64,000 nucleotides of DNA from FEN-1297 sp963710735 (lineage in GTDB: Bacteria; Bacteroidota; Ignavibacteria; Ignavibacteriales; Ignavibacteriaceae): the NCBI GenBank assembly GCA_963710735.1, contig CAVQBN010000023.1:62001-126000 (forward strand). Direction: 5' to 3'. Under the pieces are notes generated by a model that was given only the letters and a program-made list of their open reading frames with translations, searched no databases and was not told the origin of the DNA. This document shows, in pieces, positions 56,104 through 64,000 of the stretch (the stretch's first letter is position 1; every line of letters begins with the position of its first letter). A program made the translations under genes and the position numbers.

Positions 56104-57369
56104 TTGGATAAATTTGTTATAAAAGGCGGTAAAAAATTATTTGGCTCGGTTGAAATTAGCGGTGCTAAAAATGCATCTTTAGCTTTAATGCCGGCATCAT
56201 TACTTGCTTCAGGAATTTCAACTCTTCATAATACTCCGGAACTCAATGATATTTATACTATGATAAAGCTCTTAAAACATTTAGGAGTTAAGACTACTTT
56301 CGATAATCATTTATTAAAGCTGAACACGGAAAAAATTACAAGCATGGAAGCACCATATGAACATGTTAAAAAAATGCGCGCTTCAGTTTATGTACTCGGC
56401 CCGTTATTAACAAAATTCGGAACAGCTAAAGTTTCTTTACCAGGCGGATGCGCCTGGGGTCCGCGCCCAATTAATCTACATATTGAGGGACTAAAAAAAA
56501 TGGGAGCGGAAATTGATTTAGTTGAAGGATATATTTTAGCAAAAGCAAAAAAGCTTGAAGGGGCAAGAATTAATTTTGATGTATCTTCGGTAGGTGCAAC
56601 GGGAAATATTCTAATGGCTGCCGTCCTTGCTAAAGGAACAACTGTAATAAATAATGCGGCGATGGAGCCTGAGATCACTAACCTTGCAAATTATCTAATT
56701 AAAATGGGAGCTAAGATTAATGGCCTAAATACTTCCACGTTAGAAATAGAAGGAGTTGATGATTTAAAGCCAACAGAAATTGAAACAATTCCGGATCGTA
56801 TTGAAGCCGGCACACTTTTAATTGCAGCGGCAATTACCAAAGGTACAGTTGAACTGAAAAAATTTCCTTCAATTTATTTTGAATCGGTTTTATCAAAGCT
56901 TGAAGATAGCGGTTGTAAAATATCTATTGATAATTTAAAAGTAAATTTAGATGCAACGAATAAATTGATAAATCCATCAGACATTACTACTGCTATTTAT
57001 CCGGGTTTTCCAACTGATATGCAGGCGCAATGGACAGCTTATATGGCTGTTGCAAATGGAACTTCGACAGTAACCGATTCTATTTATCTGGATAGATTTA
57101 AACATGTTCCTGAACTTGAAAGATTAGGTGCAAATATTGTAGTAAAGGAGAATAGCGCAATAATAAAAGGTGTTACGAAGCTTGTTGGAGCAAAAGTTAT
57201 GTCAACTGATTTGCGTGCAAGTGCCAGCCTTGTACTGGCCGGGCTAGCTGCGGAAGGCACTACTGAAGTTTTAAGAGTATATCATTTGGATCGGGGTTAT
57301 CAAAGGATTGAGGAAAAGTTGAGATCGTTAGGTGCAGATATTGAAAGAGTAGAAGGATCTGAATATTAG
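56104..57369 (+). CDS. murA: UDP-N-acetylglucosamine 1-carboxyvinyltransferase
   Basis: 421 residues. Lys22-Asn23 in GAKNAS and Cys116 in PGGCAWGPRP, the catalytic Cys attacked by fosfomycin, are both present. The active-site loop has Trp-Gly-Pro where Ile-Gly-Ala is common. It does the first committed step of peptidoglycan synthesis. Start is TTG at 56104 after AAGAGGG. Confidence 0.95.
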   Translation: MDKFVIKGGKKLFGSVEISGAKNASLALMPASLLASGISTLHNTPELNDIYTMIKLLKHLGVKTTFDNHLLKLNTEKITSMEAPYEHVKKMRASVYVLGPLLTKFGTAKVSLPGGCAWGPRPINLHIEGLKKMGAEIDLVEGYILAKAKKLEGARINFDVSSVGATGNILMAAVLAKGTTVINNAAMEPEITNLANYLIKMGAKINGLNTSTLEIEGVDDLKPTEIETIPDRIEAGTLLIAAAITKGTVELKKFPSIYFESVLSKLEDSGCKISIDNLKVNLDATNKLINPSDITTAIYPGFPTDMQAQWTAYMAVANGTSTVTDSIYLDRFKHVPELERLGANIVVKENSAIIKGVTKLVGAKVMSTDLRASASLVLAGLAAEGTTEVLRVYHLDRGYQRIEEKLRSLGADIERVEGSEY

Positions 57370-57371
57370 AT

Positions 57372-59597
57372 TTGGCAAATATAAAAAAAATATTATCCTC
57401 TTTTAATTTCTTACCGATTTATTTAATTATTATACTGTTTTTTAATATTGCACTGATAAATTTCCCTTTGACTAATGTTTTTGGTTTCGAATTTTCTGCG
57501 GTCAACTCTATTTTATTAGTGCTCCTTTCAGGATTATTTACAATCTCTTTGGTAAAAAAAATTAGTTATAATAAAATTGAGAAAACTCAGTTTAATAAAT
57601 TTTTATATTCTGCTGCTGCTTTATTCCTAATTCTTCCTGCATTAATCTCAATAATTAATTCTTTTTTTACAATTAGCTGTTCTTTAACTGATGGAATACT
57701 TTTTTATTTAGTAATTACATGTCCTTCCATTATTATCGGTTTTTCACTAGCACTAATTAGTATAAGTTCGGTTAAAAAATTTCAAAAGACAATCTTCATT
57801 TTACTTTTTTTATTAATCCTTATAATACCCCTATTTGAATTTTACTTTAACCCGCAAGTATATTTCTTTAATCCCATTTTCGCATATTATCCCGGAACTA
57901 TTTATGATGAAGCAGTAAATGTAAGCCTGAAGTTATTGGGCTATAGGCTTCTGAACGTTTTATATTTTGGAATCATCGCATTGATGCTTTATAAAGCAGT
58001 AGTTTATTCGGTAAAAAAAATAAAAATTATAACTTTAATTTCTGCATTTATAATTGCTGTATTATTTCTTTACCTTTCTCCTAATTTAGGCTATTCAACC
58101 ACTTTTAATAGATTAAAATCTGAATTGAAAGGAACAGCGGTAACACAACATTTCATTATTCATTATCCCCAAAAACTAGATCACACTTTGGTTGAGGCAA
58201 TAGCTGTATATCATGAGTATTTTTATTCACAATTAAAACTATTTTTTGGATATAATTTTCCATCAAAAATCAATTCCTATTTATTCTTAAACAATCAGCA
58301 GAAAGAAAATTTATTTGGATCGGCAAATGCAGATATTGCAAAGCCTTGGTTAAAAAGTACCTTCATTACTTATGATGATTTCTCTTCAATTTTAAAACAT
58401 GAATTAGCTCATTGTTATTCAGCGGAGTTTGGAACAGGATTATTTAAAGTCGCTTCCGGATTAAATCCTGCTTTAATCGAAGGGTGTGCAGTTGCCGCGG
58501 ATCCGGTTTATAATGAAAATAATATTGATTACATGGCTTCACTCGCCTACAATAATGGTTATAAAATAAATTTACAGAAGCTTTTTAATAGTTTCGATTT
58601 TTATACACTGACATCCTCTCTTTCCTATATTTATGCCGGATCATTTTGTAAATACTTAATTTCAACTTATGGAATAGAGAAATTTAAATACTACTATGCT
58701 TCTAATAATTTTGAAAAAGTTTATGGTTTCCCTATTAGTAATTCTGTCGGTAAATATTACGGTTATCTGAAATCATTAAACATTACCGCCAGAAAAAATG
58801 AAGCAAATTATTATTATGGTTCAAAATCAATTTTCTATAAAGTGTGCCCAAGATATGTTGCAGAGCAGCTAAAAAAGGCGTGGTCCCATTACTCAGATAA
58901 AGATTTTCAAAAAGCTCAATATCTGTTTCGAGATATTTTAAAAGTTACTAATAATTATTCAGCAGTAATTGGGTATGCCAGCTGCTTTAACGAGTTGGAT
59001 AAAACAAATAATGCAATTGAATTCTTATTAAAAAACCTAAACCAATTTAAAGGTAGCTCATCTTACTATAGCCTTGAATTAAGATTGGGAGACTTATATT
59101 CAATTAAAGAAAGTTACGCAGAAGCCGATTCAATTTATCAAAGCTTAATCAAACAAAACCCAACTTATACTTTTGCTTATATTTCTAATTTAAGAATAGA
59201 CTTAATTAAAGACAGTCTGATTACACAGTATCTAAAGGGAAATGACTTCGATAAATATATCATACTAAAAGAAATGAACTCTACCGGATATAAGTATAAT
59301 TCATTTCCCGTTTTAATTAATTTGGCAGAATCATTTAATGAAGAATATAATGTCTTCTTAAAACTTTTTAAAGATAATATTAATGTAACTGATTTTCCCA
59401 GCAGCTATGCTATGTTTAAACTTTCTAATTATATGCTTAATCATCTGGATTTTGAGAGAGCTAAAGAAGCAGCCTCTATTGCATTAAAATATAATGCGGA
59501 TCAAAACTTTGAATTAATTTTACAAAAAAATTATTCCAAGATTAACTGGTTTTATGAGAATGCCAGACGGATATTGAAAAATACAATTATAAATTAA
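57372..59597 (+). CDS. Multi-span membrane protein with gluzincin peptidase motif and TPR tail
   Basis: 741 residues. About seven spans in residues 1-235. Then a domain with HELAH at 343-347 and a downstream Glu370 in LIEGCAVAAD, the metal-site pattern of MA-clan gluzincins. The C-terminal ~230 residues are TPR-like helical repeats. Start is TTG, two bases after murA. I know no named family with this exact order; a membrane protease acting on envelope proteins is inference. Confidence 0.7.
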   Translation: MANIKKILSSFNFLPIYLIIILFFNIALINFPLTNVFGFEFSAVNSILLVLLSGLFTISLVKKISYNKIEKTQFNKFLYSAAALFLILPALISIINSFFTISCSLTDGILFYLVITCPSIIIGFSLALISISSVKKFQKTIFILLFLLILIIPLFEFYFNPQVYFFNPIFAYYPGTIYDEAVNVSLKLLGYRLLNVLYFGIIALMLYKAVVYSVKKIKIITLISAFIIAVLFLYLSPNLGYSTTFNRLKSELKGTAVTQHFIIHYPQKLDHTLVEAIAVYHEYFYSQLKLFFGYNFPSKINSYLFLNNQQKENLFGSANADIAKPWLKSTFITYDDFSSILKHELAHCYSAEFGTGLFKVASGLNPALIEGCAVAADPVYNENNIDYMASLAYNNGYKINLQKLFNSFDFYTLTSSLSYIYAGSFCKYLISTYGIEKFKYYYASNNFEKVYGFPISNSVGKYYGYLKSLNITARKNEANYYYGSKSIFYKVCPRYVAEQLKKAWSHYSDKDFQKAQYLFRDILKVTNNYSAVIGYASCFNELDKTNNAIEFLLKNLNQFKGSSSYYSLELRLGDLYSIKESYAEADSIYQSLIKQNPTYTFAYISNLRIDLIKDSLITQYLKGNDFDKYIILKEMNSTGYKYNSFPVLINLAESFNEEYNVFLKLFKDNINVTDFPSSYAMFKLSNYMLNHLDFERAKEAASIALKYNADQNFELILQKNYSKINWFYENARRILKNTIIN

Positions 59598-59598
59598 A

Positions 59599-60693
59599 AT
59601 GAATAAAACAACTGAAGAAAATAGTTCGAGTATTAATTATTCGAAATTGACATCTTATTTATTAGGATTTATTTCCTTTGTTATTTTCGTTTACATTCTG
59701 ATTGCTTTTAAAAGGATTTTAGTTCCGGTTACACTAGCAATATTCTTAACTTTTTTATTTCATCCGTTGATAGAATACCTTCAGAAATTCAAATTTCCCA
59801 AATGGCTCTCGCTGATTTTAATATTGTTTTTCATCAGCGGAATATATTATTTGATAGGCTTACTGGTAGTAGCCAACTTCGGAACATTCACTGAAAAATT
59901 ACAAACATATTCTGAAAACCTTGCCGTATTTCTTCAGCAAATATTAAGCCCATTTAATTTGACTGTTAAAGAAGTAGCACAAATGTTTAATATCAAAACA
60001 GAACAGCTTGATGTGAGTTCATTATTCCAAAATTTATTTAAAGCCGGCATTATACAAAACTTATTCTCGTCTTTCTCTTCGATGCTGGGCGATTTTTTTA
60101 TACTATTAATATTCTGGATCTTTATGATAATGGGGAAAAAGCAGTTTGAAGAGAGATTGAAATCTGCATTTAATAATAGAAGACATATTATTGAGAGTTC
60201 AATGAACTCTATAAATAGTCAGCTTCAATCTTATATAATAATCAAGACCATAACATCATTAACCATAAGCATAATTGTTACAATTATACTTTTACTATTC
60301 GGTATTGATTTTGCAATTTTTTGGGGGCTGTTAACTTTTATATTAAATTTCATTCCGAATATTGGTTCTATTGTAGCTACTTTATTCCCGATAGTAATAT
60401 CTTTACTCGACTATGGAATTGGTGTTAAAACCATTTCATTAGCGGCATTACTCATTATTAACCAAAATATTATTGGTAACTTTATAGAGCCGCATTTTAT
60501 GGGAAAGCAAATGGATCTCAGCCCGGTATTTGTCCTTTTCTCTTTAATCTTTTGGGGTTGGATTTGGGGGATTGCCGGAATGTTTCTATCAGTTCCAATT
60601 GCAGCTGCCATGAAAATATTTTGCAGTAATATTGAACCGTTGAAACCAATTTCTATAATAATGGGAAGAAAAGTTGCTGAAATAAACAGCTAA
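59599..60693 (+). CDS. AI-2E family (PerM-like) membrane permease
   Basis: 364 residues with about eight spans and the family block GLLTFILNFIPNIGSIVATLFPI near 250. The conserved FIEPHFMGKQMDLSPVFVLFSLIFWGWIWG region ends the core. Members include sodium/proton antiporters and putative exporters; the AI-2 name does not show a quorum-sensing role here. Starts two bases after the preceding stop. Confidence 0.88.
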   Translation: MNKTTEENSSSINYSKLTSYLLGFISFVIFVYILIAFKRILVPVTLAIFLTFLFHPLIEYLQKFKFPKWLSLILILFFISGIYYLIGLLVVANFGTFTEKLQTYSENLAVFLQQILSPFNLTVKEVAQMFNIKTEQLDVSSLFQNLFKAGIIQNLFSSFSSMLGDFFILLIFWIFMIMGKKQFEERLKSAFNNRRHIIESSMNSINSQLQSYIIIKTITSLTISIIVTIILLLFGIDFAIFWGLLTFILNFIPNIGSIVATLFPIVISLLDYGIGVKTISLAALLIINQNIIGNFIEPHFMGKQMDLSPVFVLFSLIFWGWIWGIAGMFLSVPIAAAMKIFCSNIEPLKPISIIMGRKVAEINS

Positions 60694-60728
60694 TAATGGT
60701 AAAATAATTTGTAGAGCATGTTACATTA

Positions 60729-62129
60729 ATGGATTTTAAAGAAGAATTGTCAAAATATACGTTCATTTCTAAAGCTACTGAAATTGCTGAAGAAATGAAA
60801 CTCTATGTATTTATCGTTGGTGGTTTCGTTCGTGATTTAATTTTGAATCGTGAAAGGGATGAGATTGATTTTCTAGTAATTGGAAACGGACCCGATTTTG
60901 CTTCAAAGTATGCTGAATCTTTGGGAATTAATAAAATTTCAATTTTTAAAAATTTTGGAACTGCTCATTTCCGGATAGATGATTTTGATCTTGAATTTGT
61001 TGGAGCAAGAAAAGAATCATATGATAGAAAAAGCAGAAAACCTTTTGTAACTACCGGAACTTTTGATGAGGATATAAGCAGGCGTGATTTTACAATTAAT
61101 ACTCTTGCTGTCTCAGTGAATAAATTAGATTTCGGACAAGTGATTGATAAGTATAACGGAATTGAAGATTTAAGTAAAAAATTAATTAAAACTCCCATTG
61201 ATCCTTTAATTACTTTTAATGATGATCCGTTAAGAATTATGCGAGCATACAGATTTGCTGCTCAATTAAATTTTATGATAGATGATTCAATTAATGTTGC
61301 TGCTAACAAACTAAGGGAAAGATTAAAAATTGTTTCTCAAGAAAGAATTACTGATGAATTTTTCAAAATACTGTCTTCTCCTGCCCCGTCAATCGGGTTA
61401 AAGTTATTATTTTACTCTGGAGTTATGGAAATAATCTTTCCAGAAATTGCTAAATTATCCGGAGTGGACCAACGGAATGATTTTCATCATAAAGATGTCT
61501 TTTTACACACATGTCAGGTTGTAGATAATATTTCTAAAGTAACCGAAAATGTATGGCTAAGGTTTGCAGCTTTAGTTCATGATATTGCTAAACCTCAAAC
61601 TAAAAAGTTTGTTGAAGATATTGGATGGACATTCCATGGTCATGAAGAAATTGGCGCCCGGAATATGAAGTCAATTTTCAAAAAACTAAAACTGCCTAAT
61701 AATAAATTAGAATATGTTGAAAAACTAGTCCGTTTACATTTAAGGCCAATAGCACTCGCTAAAGAAGAAGTAACTGATTCTGCAATTAGAAGATTGATTG
61801 TTTCAGCCGGTGAAGATTTAGAGGATTTGATAACACTTTGCCGGGCTGATATTACAAGTAAAAATCAGGATAAAGTTTCCAAATATCTTGATAATTATGA
61901 AAAAGTTATGAAAAAGGTTTGGGAAGTAGAGGAGAAAGACAAATTAAGAGCTTTCCAATCGCCTGTTAGAGGAGAAGAGATTATGAAAATCTGTAATCTT
62001 AAACCTTCCAAAAAAGTTGGAGAAATTAAATCTGCAATTGAAGATGCTATTCTTGATGGGAAAATTGGGAATAATTATGAAGAGGCATATAATTACTTAA
62101 TAAAAATCAAAGAACAATTTAATAAGTAA
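60729..62129 (+). CDS. cca: CCA-adding enzyme / poly(A) polymerase family nucleotidyltransferase with HD domain
   Basis: 466 residues. The nucleotidyltransferase head has GGFVRD and the catalytic DEID pair near 43-46. It is followed by RRDFTINTLA and the DPLRIMRAYRFAAQL helix. An HD domain follows (AALVHDIAKPQ near 280). The CCA end of the tRNA-Leu in this window is not encoded, so a CCA-adding enzyme is needed. Family members can add CCA, or only CC or A; sequence alone does not decide. Confidence 0.88.
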   Translation: MDFKEELSKYTFISKATEIAEEMKLYVFIVGGFVRDLILNRERDEIDFLVIGNGPDFASKYAESLGINKISIFKNFGTAHFRIDDFDLEFVGARKESYDRKSRKPFVTTGTFDEDISRRDFTINTLAVSVNKLDFGQVIDKYNGIEDLSKKLIKTPIDPLITFNDDPLRIMRAYRFAAQLNFMIDDSINVAANKLRERLKIVSQERITDEFFKILSSPAPSIGLKLLFYSGVMEIIFPEIAKLSGVDQRNDFHHKDVFLHTCQVVDNISKVTENVWLRFAALVHDIAKPQTKKFVEDIGWTFHGHEEIGARNMKSIFKKLKLPNNKLEYVEKLVRLHLRPIALAKEEVTDSAIRRLIVSAGEDLEDLITLCRADITSKNQDKVSKYLDNYEKVMKKVWEVEEKDKLRAFQSPVRGEEIMKICNLKPSKKVGEIKSAIEDAILDGKIGNNYEEAYNYLIKIKEQFNK

Positions 62130-62453
62130 TAAATTATTTGTAAGTTGGGGAAAAGGGTTTACCATCTTATTTTACATATATTAAATTCCGGTTAGGAACC
62201 CCAATATTGAGAGAATCGGTTAAATCCATACGGATTAACACTAAGGATTGCGCCGTTCATTTAATAATATAACCGTTTATAAATAAAATAATATATGATA
62301 AAGCATTATACTTATTTTTGTGACGAAACTATTAAAGAAAATTTACTAATTTTAAATCTGAAATAATTTTTTACATGAATTAACTTTTTTACAATGAAAC
62401 ATGTCTAACCCACAAGCTAATAAATTTAAAATCAAAATAAATTGGAGTCGATA
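62130..62453. other. 324-base intergenic region before the efflux operon
   Basis: No credible gene. One small hairpin (GTTAAATCC/GGATTAAC with one bulge, 62219-62239) lies in the middle. It probably holds the promoter of the tolC-like operon, but no box can be called. Confidence 0.5.
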
Positions 62454-63818
62454 ATGCGTCTCTTCTTAGGCATCATCTGCATATTCGCGTTTACTTTCAT
62501 GTCATATGGACAAAAAGTCCTTACTTTAAATGAGGCGATCAATATAGCCCTGCAAAGAAATACAACACTAAAAAAAGCAATGAACAATATTGAAGCAAAT
62601 AAATCATCCGTAAAATCAGCATACGGAAATTTTCTTCCCAGTTTAGGCGCAAGCGCCAGTTGGGGATGGACTCGTAACAAACAAAAAGCTGGCGGTTCTT
62701 ATACATTTAACGGTATTACAATTAACCAGCCCGATACAACAATAACTAGTGATTCAAGAAGCTATTCAGCAAGTGTTGGCGGAAATTTAACTTTGTTTGA
62801 CGGTTTATCTGATTTTGCGAATTTAAATCAGAGCAAGCAGCAGTTGCAATCTGCTCAATTATCTCTTGAGAACCTCAAACAAAATATAGTATTCCAAACA
62901 ATGAATCTATACTACACTGTTGTAAATGATCAGCAGTTATTGAGCGTACAAGAAGATAATGTAAAATGGAATAATAGGAATTTAGAAACCATTACCGAAA
63001 GAAATAAGCTTGGTGCAGTTACTTTAGCAGATGTTTATTCTGCGCAGGTGCAAAATGGAAATGCACAATTAGGACTTATTCAAGCAAAAAATAATTATGA
63101 AAATGCAAAAAGCAACCTTCTTTATTACTTGGGACTAAATGTTTTCGAGAAATATTCTTTTGCTGATTCACTTACTTCTCAGGAAGAAGAGGTACTTAAA
63201 ACTAATTTAACCGATGAATATAAAAATTTAACAGATTTAGTTAATAAAGCATTAGATAACAGACCCGATTATAAAAGCGCGATGATTAATGTGCAGAGTG
63301 CTGAAGAAGGAGTTACTATGGCTTTTTCCGGGCATTTACCAAGATTGACAGGCAGCTACGACTATTACTTACATTCAAATGTATTGCATAGCCTAAGCGA
63401 TCTTTCCAATAGTCAAACATATTCATTAGGTCTTACTCTAAGTATTCCGATATTCTCCGGCTTTAATGTGGAAAATCAGGTTGAACAGGCTAAAGTAAAT
63501 GTAATGAATAAACAAGTTGATCTAGAAGATTTAAGAAGAACTATAAATCAAAATATTCAGACAACATATTTAAACTTGCAGGCAGCAGAAACCGGGCTTG
63601 AAGTAAGTAAAAGCAATGTAAAGGCCGGCTCGGAAAATTTGAAAATAGCGCAAGAAAAGTATGCTTTAGGTTCGGGAACTCTATTGGATTTATTAACCGC
63701 AAATTATAATTATACAAATGCGAGAACTAGTTATATAAACTCCGAATTTCAGTATATAGTTCTAAATGAACAATTAAAATATTACCTGGGAGTTCTTAAT
63801 TATAAAAAATATGAATAA
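62454..63818 (+). CDS. TolC-family outer-membrane efflux protein
   Basis: 454 residues from the ATG at 62454 (TTGGAG just upstream; the in-frame TTG at 62442 is that site). Signal peptide ends near SYGQ. Two repeated long-helix regions of the OEP type are seen, each beginning like LNEAINIALQRN and DLVNKALDNRPDYKSA. It forms the outer-membrane channel of a tripartite pump. The gene for the membrane-fusion subunit follows. Confidence 0.92.
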   Translation: MRLFLGIICIFAFTFMSYGQKVLTLNEAINIALQRNTTLKKAMNNIEANKSSVKSAYGNFLPSLGASASWGWTRNKQKAGGSYTFNGITINQPDTTITSDSRSYSASVGGNLTLFDGLSDFANLNQSKQQLQSAQLSLENLKQNIVFQTMNLYYTVVNDQQLLSVQEDNVKWNNRNLETITERNKLGAVTLADVYSAQVQNGNAQLGLIQAKNNYENAKSNLLYYLGLNVFEKYSFADSLTSQEEEVLKTNLTDEYKNLTDLVNKALDNRPDYKSAMINVQSAEEGVTMAFSGHLPRLTGSYDYYLHSNVLHSLSDLSNSQTYSLGLTLSIPIFSGFNVENQVEQAKVNVMNKQVDLEDLRRTINQNIQTTYLNLQAAETGLEVSKSNVKAGSENLKIAQEKYALGSGTLLDLLTANYNYTNARTSYINSEFQYIVLNEQLKYYLGVLNYKKYE

Positions 63819-63845
63819 AAATTTTTAATGAAGGAGAGTATTTCA

Positions 63846-64000
63846 ATGGCTAACGGGAAGAAAAAGAAATCAAAAAAGAAAGTAATCATATTTTCCGCAA
63901 TAGGAGTTCTAGTAATCGCTATTGTTGTAATTGGAATTTTAGGAAGTAGCAGAAAAGAAATCATACAGGTTCAAACTGAAAAAGTGGTAAAAAGAACAAT
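63846..64000 (+). CDS. Efflux RND membrane-fusion (HlyD/AcrA-type) protein, 3'-truncated by window edge
   Basis: Only the first ~51 residues are inside the window. They show a Lys-rich N-terminus, one hydrophobic anchor (~13-32) and VQTEKVVKRT, the usual start of a periplasmic adaptor. GAAGGAG precedes the ATG. With the TolC-like gene 27 bases upstream, an RND or ABC adaptor is likely; the pump gene itself is outside the window. Confidence 0.7.
   Translation, partial: MANGKKKKSKKKVIIFSAIGVLVIAIVVIGILGSSRKEIIQVQTEKVVKRT

Noticed and set aside
59599..60693. AI-2E permease as evidence for quorum sensing
   Set aside because: The family name is historical; no luxS or lsr genes are present and members have other transport roles.

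Overview
The window is AT-rich, densely packed bacterial chromosome and looks like a member of the Ignavibacteria/Chlorobi side of the Bacteroidota group. The reasons are a type IX secretion (T9SS) PorU-PorV pair with T9SS-type C-terminal domains, an alternative complex III (Act) operon joined to an A2-type heme-copper oxidase, several predicted TTG start codons, and the general protein character. This placement is inference from gene content; no 16S gene is present. There is no sign of a prophage, insertion sequence, CRISPR array or plasmid.

Region 1 (1-10958) is an envelope and secretion cluster. It holds a left-truncated PorU-like C25 sortase, the outer-membrane protein PorV, a large M6-metalloprotease-like protein whose zinc motif is lost, a zincin/beta-propeller/barrel-like protein, and a small DUF5683-like membrane protein. 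A terminator follows at about 11034-11072.

Region 2 (11120-26454) is mostly housekeeping: der, a CoA-disulfide-reductase-like flavoprotein, upp, a TPR lipoprotein-like gene, a RelA/SpoT (p)ppGpp enzyme, ruvX, a YbbR protein, tmk, a CtpA protease, a TauE/SafE transporter and the glcD/glcF oxidase pair. Set between ruvX and ybbR is a self-contained two-gene unit encoding bacterial microcompartment (BMC) shell proteins. It has its own promoter-like sequence and a strong terminator, and no enzyme or vertex gene beside it. This is the most unusual accessory element in the window.

Region 3 (26455-42800) is an aerobic respiratory supercluster: actA, a 71-residue unknown, actB, actC, a fused actD-actE, actF, a mono-heme cytochrome c, two SCO copper chaperones, ctaD, ctaE, ctaF, ctaC, ctaB, and finally a polytopic membrane protein ending in a cytochrome c domain. 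Together they would carry electrons from quinol through complex III-alt and cytochrome c to oxygen. A 420-base non-coding stretch with three hairpins precedes it, and a bidirectional terminator closes it.

Region 4 (42812-64000) contains an M24 peptidase (minus strand), glycogen phosphorylase, an orphan coiled/low-complexity protein, a minus-strand block (AAA ATPase, VWA protein, clpP, tig, tRNA-Leu), a PP2C phosphatase with a Ser/Thr kinase that carries an extracytoplasmic YCF48-like propeller, murA, a membrane gluzincin with TPRs, an AI-2E family permease, a CCA-adding-type nucleotidyltransferase, and the start of a TolC/RND efflux operon cut by the right edge.
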